A stretch of DNA of 64,000 nucleotides. It comes from Polaribacter sejongensis. GTDB taxonomy: Bacteria; Bacteroidota; Bacteroidia; Flavobacteriales; Flavobacteriaceae. The notes beneath the pieces are model-generated. The model saw only the letters and a list, made by a program, of their open reading frames with translations. It had not been told where the DNA came from and did no database searches. Made by a program: the position numbers and the translations under genes. Shown piece by piece: positions 34,275 through 43,541 of this stretch. How positions within the stretch are numbered: the stretch's first letter is position 1; each line of letters starts with the position of its first letter. The stretch lies in contig NZ_CP150667.1 in NCBI RefSeq assembly GCF_038024065.1, forward strand, positions 744,001-808,000. The letters are read 5' to 3'.

Positions 34275-34727
34275 ATGAACTTTAGAAAAGCTACCATAAA
34301 CGACGTTTCGGAAATTATTAAAATGATGGCTGAAGATGAACTTGGTCAAAAAAGAGAAAACTTTCAGAATCCTTTACCAAACTCTTATTTAGAAGCGTTT
34401 AAAAAAATAGATGCTGATGAAAATCAAGAACTTATTGTTGTAGAAAATAATGATTTAGAAATTATTGGAACTTTACAAATTACTTATATTCAGTATTTAA
34501 GTTATTGTGGCGGTATGAGAGCACAAATAGAAAATGTGTTTATTAGAAGCGATCAAAGAGGTTTAGGAATAGGAAAAAGTGTTTTTGAATGGGCAATAAA
34601 CCGAGCGAAAGAAAAAAAGGTGCATTTAGTTCAATTAACTTCTGATAAAAAAAGACCTCGAGCAATTAAATTCTATGAAGATTTAGGGTTTAAAGGGACG
34701 CACGAAGGAATGAAATTACACTTTTAA
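34275..34727 (+). CDS. GNAT family N-acetyltransferase
   Basis: A 150-residue GNAT enzyme. The fold is clear: MNFRKATINDVSEIIKMMAED at the N-terminus, then the acetyl-CoA signature IENVFIRSDQRGLGIGKSVFEWAINRA (Q/R-x-x-G-x-G/A), and the last strands HLVQLTSDKKRPRAIKFYEDLGFKGTHEGMKL. The substrate is unknown. It lies 56 bp after the glucokinase gene on the same strand. Confidence 0.9.
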   Translation: MNFRKATINDVSEIIKMMAEDELGQKRENFQNPLPNSYLEAFKKIDADENQELIVVENNDLEIIGTLQITYIQYLSYCGGMRAQIENVFIRSDQRGLGIGKSVFEWAINRAKEKKVHLVQLTSDKKRPRAIKFYEDLGFKGTHEGMKLHF

Positions 34728-34772
34728 TAAAAACAACACTAAACGCATTGTTTAGATCCTTTCAACTATTTT

Positions 34773-36005
34773 ATGCAACCAACTACTTTATTCTATATCA
34801 TTATTGCCATATTAATCATCAGTTTTCTGGTTGATAAAATCTTAGACACGCTAAATGAAAAACGTTTTGATGCAGAAATTCCAAAAAAATTAAAGGATGT
34901 TTATGACGAAGATGAATATAAAAAATCGCAAGCTTATAAAAAGACCAGTGCTAAGTTTTCGAACATCACTTCATTCTTTTCTACACTATTAACCTTAGTT
35001 TTCTTTTTTGTAGATGGGTTTAAATATGTAGATGAATTTGCGAGAAGCTATACAGATAATCCAATTTTGGTAGCTTTACTTTTCTTTGGAGTTATTATGT
35101 TGGCATCAGAAATAATGACCACGCCTCTCTCCTATTACAGCACGTTTGTAATTGAAGAAAAATTTGGTTTTAACAAATCTACAAGAAAAACCTTTTGGTT
35201 AGATAAAATAAAAGGATTGGTAATGAGTGCCTTATTAGGTGGCGGAATTCTAGCTTTAATTCTTTGGTTTTATCAACTTACAGGAGAAAATTTTTGGATG
35301 TATGCCTGGGCTTTTGTCGCTATTTTCTCTTTGTTTATGAACATGTTTTACGCTAAATTGATTGTTCCTTTATTCAACAAACAAAGTCCGTTAGAAGATG
35401 GCGAATTAAAAACGGCCATAGAAAAATATGCGAAAAGTGTTGGTTTTACCATTAATAATATTTTTGTGATAGATGGTTCTAAAAGATCTACAAAAGCAAA
35501 TGCTTATTTTTCTGGTTTTGGATCACAAAAAAGAATTACGTTATATGATACTTTAATAAACGACTTAGAAACGGATGAAATTGTAGCCGTTTTAGCGCAT
35601 GAAGTTGGCCATTATAAAAGAAAACATATCGTTTTTAATTTAATAGCATCAATTTTATTAACAGGATTAACGTTGTTTATTCTATCCTTATTTATCAATT
35701 CAGCTGTCTTATCCGAAGCATTAGGTGTTTCTATACCAAGTTTTCATATTGGATTAATTGCATTCGGAATTTTATATTCGCCGATATCAGAAATTACAAG
35801 TTTATTCATGAATTATATGTCTCGTAAATTTGAATATCAGGCAGATAATTATGCGAAAGAAACTTTTGAAGGAAATGCCTTAATAACATCACTTAAAAAA
35901 TTATCTAAAAATAGTTTGAGTAATTTAACTCCGCATCCGGCTTATGTTTTTGCGCACTATTCACATCCAACTTTGTTGGAAAGAATTAATAATTTAGAAA
36001 GTTAA
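34773..36005 (+). CDS. M48 metallopeptidase, CAAX prenyl protease 1 (Ste24)-like
   Basis: A 410-residue integral membrane zinc protease. Several TM helices precede the zinc motif VAVLAHEVGHYKRKHI (HExxH), and the third ligand Glu is in MSRKFEYQADNYAKE, the standard Ste24/HtpX spacing. The N-terminal CAAX-protease domain (PF16491-like) contains TTPLSYYSTFVIEEKFGFNKSTRKTFW, a family hallmark. The C-terminal PHPAYVFAHYSHPTLLERI is also conserved. Prenylation is absent in bacteria, so it probably processes or degrades membrane proteins. It ends in a 4-bp tail overlap with a convergent gene. Confidence 0.93.
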   Translation: MQPTTLFYIIIAILIISFLVDKILDTLNEKRFDAEIPKKLKDVYDEDEYKKSQAYKKTSAKFSNITSFFSTLLTLVFFFVDGFKYVDEFARSYTDNPILVALLFFGVIMLASEIMTTPLSYYSTFVIEEKFGFNKSTRKTFWLDKIKGLVMSALLGGGILALILWFYQLTGENFWMYAWAFVAIFSLFMNMFYAKLIVPLFNKQSPLEDGELKTAIEKYAKSVGFTINNIFVIDGSKRSTKANAYFSGFGSQKRITLYDTLINDLETDEIVAVLAHEVGHYKRKHIVFNLIASILLTGLTLFILSLFINSAVLSEALGVSIPSFHIGLIAFGILYSPISEITSLFMNYMSRKFEYQADNYAKETFEGNALITSLKKLSKNSLSNLTPHPAYVFAHYSHPTLLERINNLES

Positions 36006-36478
36006 TTTTTTTCAATTACGGAATGCACTATTTTCATTAACATCATTTTATCTTTAGCATCTGCATTAACAGCAAGCATAGTTGTAAGTTCTATACAAGT
36101 GTTTTCATCTTGCTTTATGTAATATTTTTGTTTTGTAAATTCAATTCCTTTTTTAATTATCGTACCAGTTAACAATAAAACATTTTCACTATTTATCATC
36201 TGCTCCCCTTTAAATTCCATTCTTTCCGCAGCAGGATTATTATTTATTTTTGACTTTTTAGTTTCATAAGAAATAGGTAAAAACAAACCTACAATTAATG
36301 CTTGTGGTTTTTTAGATACATACATATTTGTAGTAACACTTGTAAAAATATCTTTATTTATATCTATTTCTACTTTCTTTTTTTGAAGTTCAAAAAGACG
36401 ATTTGGCCCTGCTTTTTCTTGAGAATTAATAGTAAAACTGATAAATAAAACGATAAAACTGATACAAATATTTTTCAT
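36002..36478 (-). CDS. Secreted hypothetical protein
   Basis: A 158-residue protein with a signal peptide (MKNICISFIVLFISFTINS). The mature part is short beta-strands and charged loops: KVEIDINKDIFTSVTTNMYVSKKPQALIVGLFLPIS, then RMEFKGEQMINSENVLLLTGTIIKKGIEF and CIELTTMLAVNADAKDKMMLMKIVHSV. One cysteine remains in the mature protein. I do not recognise the family. It converges with the Ste24-like gene and is divergent from the RelA/SpoT gene 107 bp away. Confidence 0.7.
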   Translation of the reverse strand: MKNICISFIVLFISFTINSQEKAGPNRLFELQKKKVEIDINKDIFTSVTTNMYVSKKPQALIVGLFLPISYETKKSKINNNPAAERMEFKGEQMINSENVLLLTGTIIKKGIEFTKQKYYIKQDENTCIELTTMLAVNADAKDKMMLMKIVHSVIEKN

Positions 36479-36585
36479 TTTACAAAAATAAGAAATAAAT
36501 ACATTTAGAAAACGAAATACTTGTATGTTAAAATACTTATTCTTAATTTCACTTTGAGTTAACCCCTAGTAATAAAATAACGCAT

Positions 36586-38805
36586 TTGGAATACACCGCA
36601 ACCATAGAAGAGGAAAATAAGGAAATAGCAAAACGATATAAAGATTTGCTAAAGGGTACGTATGAGATTATGTCTAAAGAAGATAAGGAACTCATAAGAA
36701 AAGCATTTGACATTGCTGTAGATGCTCATTCTGATCAACGCAGAAAAACTGGTGAACCTTATATTTATCATCCCATTGCAGTTGCAAAAATTGTTGCTTA
36801 TGAAATAGGTTTAGATGCAGTTTCTATAGCTTCTGCTCTTCTACACGATGTTGTAGAGGATACAGAATACACGTTAGAAGACATGGAAAACCTTTTTGGT
36901 GAAACTATTGCTAAAATTGTAAACGGATTAACTAAAATATCTCGTTTAAACAAAGAGCAAGATGCTTCTATACAAGCTGAGAATTTTAGAAAAATGCTTT
37001 TAACATTAAATGATGATGTTAGAGTAATTTTAATAAAAATTGCAGATAGATTACACAACATGCAAACTATGGACGCAATGCCTGGTCATAAACAGGTTAA
37101 AATTGCATCGGAAACTTTATATATTTATGCGCCCTTAGCCCATAGATTAGGTTTGTATAATATAAAAACAGAGTTAGAAGATCTTGGTTTAAAATATACA
37201 GAACCAGAAGCTTATTTTGGTATTCTTGGAAAAATAAAAGAAAGTAAAGAAGATCAGAAAAAATATTTACAGCGATTTGAAGAGACTTTAAAATCTGGCT
37301 TAGATAAAGAAAACTTCGATTACGAAATAAAAGGACGTTTTAAATCTATTTATTCTATTCGTAGAAAAATGATCAATCAAAATGTAACTTTTGATGAGGT
37401 TTATGACAAATATGCCATTAGAATTATTTACAATCCAAATTCTAATGATGATAAGTTTGATGCTTGGAAAATATACACCATTGTAACCGATTACTTTAAA
37501 CCCAACCCAACTCGTTTAAGAGATTGGATTTCTCAACCAAAATCTACAGGGTATGAAGCCCTACATATTACGGTTGTAGGACCAGATTCTCAGTGGGTAG
37601 AAGTACAAATTCGTTCTAATAGAATGAATGAAATTGCAGAGAAAGGATATGCTGCACATTTTAAATACAAACAAGGTGCAACTAAAGACAACGGATTAGA
37701 TGATTGGTTAAATAAATTAAAGGAAACCTTAGAAACACAGACTCTAAATGCTGTTGATTTTGTAGAAAATTTTAAACTGAATCTATATTCTAAAGAAATA
37801 TATGTTTTTACACCTAAAGGTGATTTAAAATCGCTTCCAAAAAATGCAACTGCTTTAGACTTTGCTTTTTCGATACACACAGATGTTGGTTTAAAATGTA
37901 GAGGGGCAAAAGTTAATGGAAAATTATTGCCTTTAAGTCACCAATTAAAAAGTGGAGACCAAATAGAAGTAATTACCAGTTCATCTAACAAGCCAAATGC
38001 TAGATGGTTAGATTTTGTAATTACAGCAAGAGCAAAAGCAAGAATTAGAGCCGCTTTAAATGAAGAAGAAAAATTAATTGCAGACGAAGGAAAAGCAATA
38101 TTAATACGTAAACTACGTCATTTAAAAATTACTTTTAATGATAAAACGACCAATGAACTGGTTAATTATTTTAAATTAAAAACAAGTTTCGATTTATTTT
38201 TTAGAATTGGTAATGGTGCTATAGACAATACACAGTTAAAAGCTTTTGTATCTCAGAGAAATAGTAAATTATTTAATTTCTTTAAATCTAAATTAAGAAG
38301 AAATACTCCAGAAAAAGAATACGTAGAAACAGAAGAAGTATCTAGTAAATTTGATGCTTTAGTTTTTGGTAAAGACGAGCAAAAACTAGATTATAAACTT
38401 TCTAAATGTTGTAATCCCATTCCCGGAGATAAAGTTTTTGGTTTTTTAACTATTAATGATGGTCTTAAAGTTCATAAAATGAACTGCCCAAATGCTATTT
38501 CTTTACAATCTAATTATGCCTATAGAATTATGCCTGCAAAATGGATCGATTCTACAAAACAAGACTTTAAGGTGATTTTACACATTTCTGGTGTAGACAA
38601 CCAAGGTATGGCAAATGATGTAACCCGTACCATTTCTGGTAACATGGGCGTATTTATTAATAGCATTAATATTAAAGGAGATGAAGGTGTATTTGAAGGT
38701 AAAATATCTATAAGTGTAAAGAATATTTCACAACTAGATAAATTGATAAAAAAACTTCTTAAAATAGAAGGAGTTAAAAAAGTAGATCGTGTTAATACTT
38801 TATAA
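36586..38805 (+). CDS. Bifunctional (p)ppGpp synthetase/hydrolase, RelA/SpoT (Rsh)
   Basis: A 739-residue stringent-response enzyme. The start is TTG at 36586; the next Met is residue 29, and the intervening ENKEIAKRYKDLLKGTYEI matches the usual Flavobacteriia N-terminus. Domains run in order: HD hydrolase (residues ~50-200, active-site SALLHDVVEDTEYTLEDM), synthetase (~240-360, GRFKSIYSIRRKM, YDKYAIRIIYN, STGYEALHIT), TGS (~400-460, YVFTPKGDLKSLPKNATALDFAFSIHTDVG), a helical/zinc-finger region with LSKCCNPIPGDKVFGF, and a C-terminal ACT domain. Both catalytic centres look intact. It makes and breaks ppGpp in the cytosol. Confidence 0.94.
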   Translation: MEYTATIEEENKEIAKRYKDLLKGTYEIMSKEDKELIRKAFDIAVDAHSDQRRKTGEPYIYHPIAVAKIVAYEIGLDAVSIASALLHDVVEDTEYTLEDMENLFGETIAKIVNGLTKISRLNKEQDASIQAENFRKMLLTLNDDVRVILIKIADRLHNMQTMDAMPGHKQVKIASETLYIYAPLAHRLGLYNIKTELEDLGLKYTEPEAYFGILGKIKESKEDQKKYLQRFEETLKSGLDKENFDYEIKGRFKSIYSIRRKMINQNVTFDEVYDKYAIRIIYNPNSNDDKFDAWKIYTIVTDYFKPNPTRLRDWISQPKSTGYEALHITVVGPDSQWVEVQIRSNRMNEIAEKGYAAHFKYKQGATKDNGLDDWLNKLKETLETQTLNAVDFVENFKLNLYSKEIYVFTPKGDLKSLPKNATALDFAFSIHTDVGLKCRGAKVNGKLLPLSHQLKSGDQIEVITSSSNKPNARWLDFVITARAKARIRAALNEEEKLIADEGKAILIRKLRHLKITFNDKTTNELVNYFKLKTSFDLFFRIGNGAIDNTQLKAFVSQRNSKLFNFFKSKLRRNTPEKEYVETEEVSSKFDALVFGKDEQKLDYKLSKCCNPIPGDKVFGFLTINDGLKVHKMNCPNAISLQSNYAYRIMPAKWIDSTKQDFKVILHISGVDNQGMANDVTRTISGNMGVFINSINIKGDEGVFEGKISISVKNISQLDKLIKKLLKIEGVKKVDRVNTL

Positions 38806-38847
38806 ATATCAATTGATTAAAAGTCGTATTTAATTAAGAAATAACTG

Positions 38848-38855
38848 TAAATTTG
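38848..38855 (+). promoter_or_regulatory. Bacteroidota -7 promoter element TAAATTTG before the Fur-family gene
   Basis: Exact TAnnTTTG match, 24 bp before the ATG at 38879. No convincing TTG -33 box lies at the right distance. Confidence 0.5.
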
Positions 38856-38878
38856 CTTTTTGTAAAAAATCAATCTAA

Positions 38879-39328
38879 ATGAGTAGTTCTCTTGAAAATC
38901 AAGAAGTAGTAAAAAAAGTTTTCACCACATACTTAGGCGAAAATAAGCATAGAAAAACTCCAGAACGCTATGCTATTCTCCAAGAAATATATGCGGCTGA
39001 AGAGCATTTTGATATAGAATCTTTATATATAAAAATGAAAAATAAAAATTATAGAGTTAGTAGAGCTACACTTTATAATACCATAGACTTGCTTTTAGAT
39101 TGCGGTTTGGTTAGAAAACATCAGTTTGATGGACAATCGATGGCGCGTTATGAAAAAAGTTATTTCGACAAAAATCATGACCACGTTATTTTTACAGATT
39201 CTGGAGAAGTAAAAGAATTTTGTGATCCACGAATTCAGATTATAAAAAAAACCATAGAAGAAGTTTTTGATATTGATATTCATAATCATTCACTTTATTT
39301 TTATGGAACAAAAAAGAACAAATCTTAA
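38879..39328 (+). CDS. Fur family transcriptional regulator
   Basis: A 149-residue regulator of the Fur superfamily. The winged helix reads [58 protein letters not shown]. The dimerisation half has the metal-binding His/Asp region [33 protein letters not shown], where typical Fur has HHDH and a CxxC. Here the second structural CxxC pair is absent. The gene precedes purA by 42 bp, an arrangement frequent in Flavobacteriia, so purA may be expressed from the same transcript. Whether it senses iron, zinc or peroxide cannot be decided. Confidence 0.9.
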   Translation: MSSSLENQEVVKKVFTTYLGENKHRKTPERYAILQEIYAAEEHFDIESLYIKMKNKNYRVSRATLYNTIDLLLDCGLVRKHQFDGQSMARYEKSYFDKNHDHVIFTDSGEVKEFCDPRIQIIKKTIEEVFDIDIHNHSLYFYGTKKNKS

Positions 39329-39369
39329 TTAACAACATAACAAAATAAACAACAATTAACACAACTATA

Positions 39370-40650
39370 ATGGCTGTAGATTTATTACTAGGATTACAAT
39401 GGGGAGATGAAGGAAAAGGTAAAATTGTAGACGTACTTACAAGAAACTATGATATCATTGCACGTTTTCAAGGTGGACCAAATGCAGGACACACTTTAAT
39501 TTTTGATGGACATAAACATGTTTTACACACAATTCCTTCTGGAATTTTCCATAAAACAGCTTTAAACGTTGTTGGAAATGGTGTTGTAATTGACCCTGTA
39601 ATCTTTAAAAAAGAATTAGAAAATCTAGACAAACACAATATAGATTATACTTCTAAATTGTTAATTTCTAGAAAAGCGCACTTAATCTTACCTACACACA
39701 GATTATTAGATGCAGCTTCAGAAACTTCTAAAGGAAAAGCTAAAATTGGTTCTACATTAAAAGGTATTGGTCCAACGTATATGGACAAAACCGGTAGAAA
39801 CGGAATGAGAGTTGGAGACTTAGAGTTAGACAACTGGAAAGAAAAGTATGATGCTTTAACAGAAAAGCACATTAAAATGCTAGAATTCTTTGATGTTCAG
39901 GTAGAATACGATTTAAAAGAATTAGAAGCAGAATTTATTAAAGGAATAGATAAATTAAGAACTTTAGCTTTTATTGATAGTGAAGAGTTTTTAAACCAAG
40001 CTATAAAAGACAAAAAAACAATTTTAGCAGAAGGAGCGCAAGGTTCTTTATTAGATATTGACTTTGGTACATATCCTTTTGTTACTTCTTCTAACACTAC
40101 TGCAGCAGGTGCTTGTACTGGTTTAGGAGTTGCGCCAAATAGAATTGGTGAAGTTTTTGGAATCTTTAAAGCATATACTACTCGTGTTGGTTCTGGACCT
40201 TTTCCAACTGAATTATTTGATAAAGATGGTGAAGACATGGCAAGAATTGGTCATGAATTTGGAGCAACAACAGGTAGAGCAAGACGTTGTGGTTGGTTAG
40301 ATTTAGTAGCCTTAAAATATGCTGTAGACGTTAATGGTGTTACACAATTAATGATGATGAAAGGTGATGTTTTATCTGGATTTGATACTTTAAAAGTGTG
40401 TACTTCTTATAACTATAAAGGAGAAGAAATTAGTCATTTACCATACAACATAGAACCAGAAAATGTTTCTGTAAACTATTCTGAGTTTAAAGGTTGGGAT
40501 GAAGATTTAACTAAAATGACTTCTGCAGATCAATTACCAAAGAATTTAATGGACTATGTTGCTTTTATTGAAAAAGAAACTGGAGTTCCTGTATCTATCG
40601 TTTCTGTTGGACCAGATAGAAAACAAACAATTACTAGAGAAATTTCTTAA
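39370..40650 (+). CDS. purA: Adenylosuccinate synthetase
   Basis: A 426-residue enzyme joining IMP and aspartate with GTP in the first step of AMP synthesis. LLLGLQWGDEGKGKIVDVL is the P-loop-like active-site motif (catalytic Asp and Lys). RFQGGPNAGHTLIFDG, ILAEGAQGSLLDIDFGTYPFVTSSNTTAAG and GPFPTELFD follow in the expected order. TTGRARRCGWLDLVALKYAV, the IMP-binding signature, and the C-terminal SVGPDRKQTI complete it. The length is as usual. A bidirectional terminator follows at 40676-40711. Confidence 0.97.
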   Translation: MAVDLLLGLQWGDEGKGKIVDVLTRNYDIIARFQGGPNAGHTLIFDGHKHVLHTIPSGIFHKTALNVVGNGVVIDPVIFKKELENLDKHNIDYTSKLLISRKAHLILPTHRLLDAASETSKGKAKIGSTLKGIGPTYMDKTGRNGMRVGDLELDNWKEKYDALTEKHIKMLEFFDVQVEYDLKELEAEFIKGIDKLRTLAFIDSEEFLNQAIKDKKTILAEGAQGSLLDIDFGTYPFVTSSNTTAAGACTGLGVAPNRIGEVFGIFKAYTTRVGSGPFPTELFDKDGEDMARIGHEFGATTGRARRCGWLDLVALKYAVDVNGVTQLMMMKGDVLSGFDTLKVCTSYNYKGEEISHLPYNIEPENVSVNYSEFKGWDEDLTKMTSADQLPKNLMDYVAFIEKETGVPVSIVSVGPDRKQTITREIS

Positions 40651-40675
40651 GAGAAAATTTTTATTCTATAAACTT

Positions 40676-40711
40676 AAAAAGCATCTTTCATTTATTTGAA
40701 AGATGCTTTTA
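40676..40711. terminator. Bidirectional terminator between purA and the cytochrome c gene
   Basis: GCATCTTTCA / TGAAAGATGC stem with a 6-nt loop, A-run on the left and T-run on the right, between two convergent genes. Confidence 0.9.
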
Positions 40712-40758
40712 TTATTTATGGTGTTATAATAATTTATCTTGAGTAAGATTAACAAAGG

Positions 40759-41265
40759 TTATAAAGTTCTAAAATACTCTAAAACAGCTCTACTTTCTTC
40801 TTCTGTTAAATGTTGATTAGCCATTGGAGATCCTTTAAATTGAACTAATAAAGCCATTGCAATTGGATCCTTTTTAACCATTTCTTCAGGATTTAAAATC
40901 ATATTCATTATCCATTCAGGAGAACGTCTGGCTGTAACTCCTTCCATACTTGGGCCTATAAATTTTCTATTTACTTTATGACAAGATGAACATTTGTTTT
41001 TAAATAATAATTTACCATCTGCAACCATATTTTTATTAATGTTCTTATCTAAGGTTACAGACTTTACAGGACCAATTCCTTTGTTATTTAAATCTATAGC
41101 TATCTCTTCTTTTTTTACAACTTTCGTTTTTTTCTCTTTTTCAGGAGCTTTTTTAACAGCTGCTTTTTTAGTAGGCATGTCATTTGTAGATTTCTTTTTT
41201 TCTTCTTTTCCACAACTAATTAATAATAGTACAGCAAATAAGGCGATTAAATTTCTTAATTTCAT
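40759..41265 (-). CDS. Monohaem cytochrome c lipoprotein
   Basis: A 168-residue exported cytochrome. A lipoprotein signal (ALFAVLLLISC, Cys18) is followed by a highly charged Lys/Glu linker and a class I cytochrome c domain with the haem site KNKCSSCHKV and the axial Met in GSPMANQHL near the C-terminus. It could donate electrons to NirK or another periplasmic reductase; the placement next to the nitrite region supports this, but it is transcribed separately after a terminator. No other domain is seen. Confidence 0.88.
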   Translation of the reverse strand: MKLRNLIALFAVLLLISCGKEEKKKSTNDMPTKKAAVKKAPEKEKKTKVVKKEEIAIDLNNKGIGPVKSVTLDKNINKNMVADGKLLFKNKCSSCHKVNRKFIGPSMEGVTARRSPEWIMNMILNPEEMVKKDPIAMALLVQFKGSPMANQHLTEEESRAVLEYFRTL

Positions 41266-41588
41266 TTTTGTTTTATTTAAAGGTTAATTGTTATTTTTTC
41301 TATCGATACTAGTTTTTATAATACTTTTTACTGCTAGTTGACTTGTATTATTCCTAACAAATTTAAAAAAGTAAACAGCTAAAAAACATGACTATTATCA
41401 CATTTAAAAGACTTTTTTCTCTTTTATAAAAACAGTAATTACCTTAAAACAAGTACTGCATAATCCTTTAATAATAAGCTATATATGTAAGTATTTCAAT
41501 TACAAATAATGATAACACCTTTGTTTATAAACATAAAAAAAGCCTCTTTTAATATTAAAAAGAGGCTTTTCATACTGTATATTATTCC
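41266..41588. other. 323-bp gap before the cytochrome c gene
   Basis: Holds the terminator at 41538-41570 and, presumably, the promoter of the cytochrome c gene. No coding sequence or other structure found; the promoter could not be placed exactly. Confidence 0.6.
41538..41570 (-). terminator. Terminator after the 598-residue protein gene
   Basis: AAAAGCCTCTTTT / AAAAGAGGCTTTT, 13-bp arms around aatatt, 19 bp after the stop codon, with poly-A/T on both sides. Confidence 0.85.
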
Positions 41589-43385
41589 TTATAGATTCTC
41601 TATTTCTAGACCTATTAAAACAAGTTTTTCTTGTTCTATTTTAAGGGAATTTAAAAGTGCTTCTTTACTATTTTTAAAAGCATCCTTTTTCGCTAAAAAT
41701 AATTCATTATAATACTCAATTCCAGCTTCTAAATTCTTTTTAAACTTAGTTAAAGTTCTCAATTGTTTTTTATCAATTGTAGCTTTTGCTTCATTTACTT
41801 TATCCTGTAAATGAGTAATATAAAGAGATAATTCTTTTACAAAAACATTTGGTCTATCTGTTCTAGTCAGCATATTTTTTCTACCATAAATATGGTCTGT
41901 AATATCACACAAACTCATTATTTTATCATAATATGCCATATTAGGTCCAGGACAAACAGAAACTCCGTCTCCTACTTTCTTTGTACTTATATTATTTAAA
42001 AGTAAAGTTGATGTACCTAAACCAACACAAATACAAGATTTTTCGGTGACTTTATTTACTCTTTCTTCTTTTTCTTCTGATGAAATTTCTAAAGCATCTA
42101 TTTCTTTCAGTTTTAAATGCTGATACTCTCTAGATGCGGTACACAAACCTGTATCTTTAAATTCATGATTTAAAGCGATAAATTTATTCGGACAAGAAGT
42201 ACCAGGTCTTCCTTTATCGATAAGTATTTGTCTTTGCACATCTTTTGTATTTCCTTTTAAAGTGTTAAAAGGAACTCCTAAAGGAGAACTGTTACTTAAA
42301 TATAAATCTTGTTCTTTGGCTTCTGCTAATTGTGCTACCGTTTTCTCATCGACACTTGTTGCTTCCGGAACCAATAAAAATGGACTTCCCCACCCTACAG
42401 AATCTAATTGATATTCTTCTAATAAAAAAGAATGCTCTTCACCAGTACCAACACCACCTTGCGTTGTTATTTTAAGTTCTAAATCTTTGGCAGGAATTAT
42501 ACGGTCTGCATCTTTTAAGGCTTGCTGCATTAATTCTTGCGTTTGACTTATTAAAGTCTCCTTATTTTCTTTAAATTCCTTTAGAACTGGTCCCATTAAA
42601 AAACCATCAGTTGCAAAAGCATGTCCACCACAATTTAATCCAGATTCTACTCTATATTCAGAAACCCATAATCCTTTTTTAGCTAGGAACTTTCCTTGAA
42701 TAAAAGCAGATCTATAATCGCTTACTTTTAAAATAATTTTCTTTTTAATGTTTCCGTTTACATCTGGAAAAAAATCATCAAAATTACTCATGTAAGTATA
42801 CAATCTAGGATTCATACCTGCAGAAAGAATTAAAGAAGAAGATAATTTACTATTAGAATACCCTCTTAACGCAGCATGTGCATCGTTGTATTCTATTGGT
42901 AACAACTCTTTATCTAGATAGTTTCCTTTATCAATTTTGGTCATAATATTAACATCAATACTACCCATTGATAAATTCTTATTTGCCCAATCTTTCATTT
43001 TAGAAAAATCGACTCCTTCCTCAGTCAATTTTAAAAACTCTTTTCTTAATGAAGAATATTCTGGTAACATGTGAATATAATCCATTAATGCTTTACTTTT
43101 TTCTGAAGTAATATTTTTTAATTGATTGAACTTTTCTTCTGTTTGGTCGTGTAATAAGTCTAAATAAGAGGTAATTCTCTTTGCTCTAAAATCATCAACT
43201 TTATCTGAAATTTCTTTATATGGTATTTCAAATTTTTCGCTGTAAATTTTTCGCATTTTTTCTACTAAAATATCATCCACTAAAGAAATAACAGAATCAA
43301 TACCAAATTGTGCTACTTTTAAAGGAGAGTCTATAGTAAAACCAATTCCCATAACAGGAATGTGAAATGAATGTGAGTTTTTCAT
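41589..43385 (-). CDS. Unknown 598-residue protein, TIM-barrel nitronate-monooxygenase-like with Cys-rich tail
   Basis: The family is not described as far as I know. The N-terminus HIPVMGIGFTIDSPLKVAQFGIDSVISLVDD resembles the first strand and helix of an FMN-type TIM barrel. ESGLNCGGHAFATDG recalls the GGH loop of nitronate monooxygenases and FabK, and KITTQGGVGTGEEHSFLLEEYQLDSVGWGSPF looks like the phosphate-binding GG(I/V) strand. Beyond residue ~370 it has its own region with scattered cysteines: TSCPNK, GLCTASREY, KSCICVGLG, VCPGPNMAYY and SLCDIT. There is no signal peptide. It follows ric on the same strand and has a TGAT-N4-ATCA site 70 bp upstream, so it belongs to the nitrite/NO set. 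The fold is an inference and the function unknown. Confidence 0.7.
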   Translation of the reverse strand: MKNSHSFHIPVMGIGFTIDSPLKVAQFGIDSVISLVDDILVEKMRKIYSEKFEIPYKEISDKVDDFRAKRITSYLDLLHDQTEEKFNQLKNITSEKSKALMDYIHMLPEYSSLRKEFLKLTEEGVDFSKMKDWANKNLSMGSIDVNIMTKIDKGNYLDKELLPIEYNDAHAALRGYSNSKLSSSLILSAGMNPRLYTYMSNFDDFFPDVNGNIKKKIILKVSDYRSAFIQGKFLAKKGLWVSEYRVESGLNCGGHAFATDGFLMGPVLKEFKENKETLISQTQELMQQALKDADRIIPAKDLELKITTQGGVGTGEEHSFLLEEYQLDSVGWGSPFLLVPEATSVDEKTVAQLAEAKEQDLYLSNSSPLGVPFNTLKGNTKDVQRQILIDKGRPGTSCPNKFIALNHEFKDTGLCTASREYQHLKLKEIDALEISSEEKEERVNKVTEKSCICVGLGTSTLLLNNISTKKVGDGVSVCPGPNMAYYDKIMSLCDITDHIYGRKNMLTRTDRPNVFVKELSLYITHLQDKVNEAKATIDKKQLRTLTKFKKNLEAGIEYYNELFLAKKDAFKNSKEALLNSLKIEQEKLVLIGLEIENL

Positions 43386-43454
43386 TGTTTAATTTAAATG
43401 TTTAACTAAATTTAATTAAGCTTGCAATTTATATTTATCTGTCTTTAGAAAACA

Positions 43455-43466
43455 TGATTAATATCA
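43455..43466. promoter_or_regulatory. Fnr-like palindrome TGAT-taat-ATCA before the 598-residue protein gene
   Basis: Perfect core, with A/T continuing the symmetry by one base on each side (14 bp in all), 70 bp upstream of the start at 43385. The same TGAT-N4-ATCA form stands at 47320-47331 before nirK. Confidence 0.55.
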
Positions 43467-43476
43467 TCAGAAATAA

Positions 43477-43514
43477 AAAAAACTAAGCATTAAATAAATA
43501 ACACTCAGTTTTTT
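43477..43514 (-). terminator. Terminator after ric
   Basis: AAAAAACTAAG / CTCAGTTTTTT (10 of 11 complementary) with a 16-nt loop, 28 bp after the ric stop codon. It separates ric from the 598-residue protein gene, though read-through is possible. Confidence 0.65.
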
Positions 43515-43541
43515 ACACTGTCTCTTAAAAATGAAATATTC

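Noticed and set aside
36586..38805. RelA/SpoT as monofunctional synthetase
   Set aside because: The HD hydrolase motif HDVVEDT and the synthetase motifs are both intact, so a bifunctional enzyme is more likely.
41388..41402. aTGACtattATCAc upstream of the cytochrome c gene as another Crp/Fnr site
   Set aside because: The half-sites do not match each other (TGAC against ATCA), so it is no better than chance in such AT-rich DNA.
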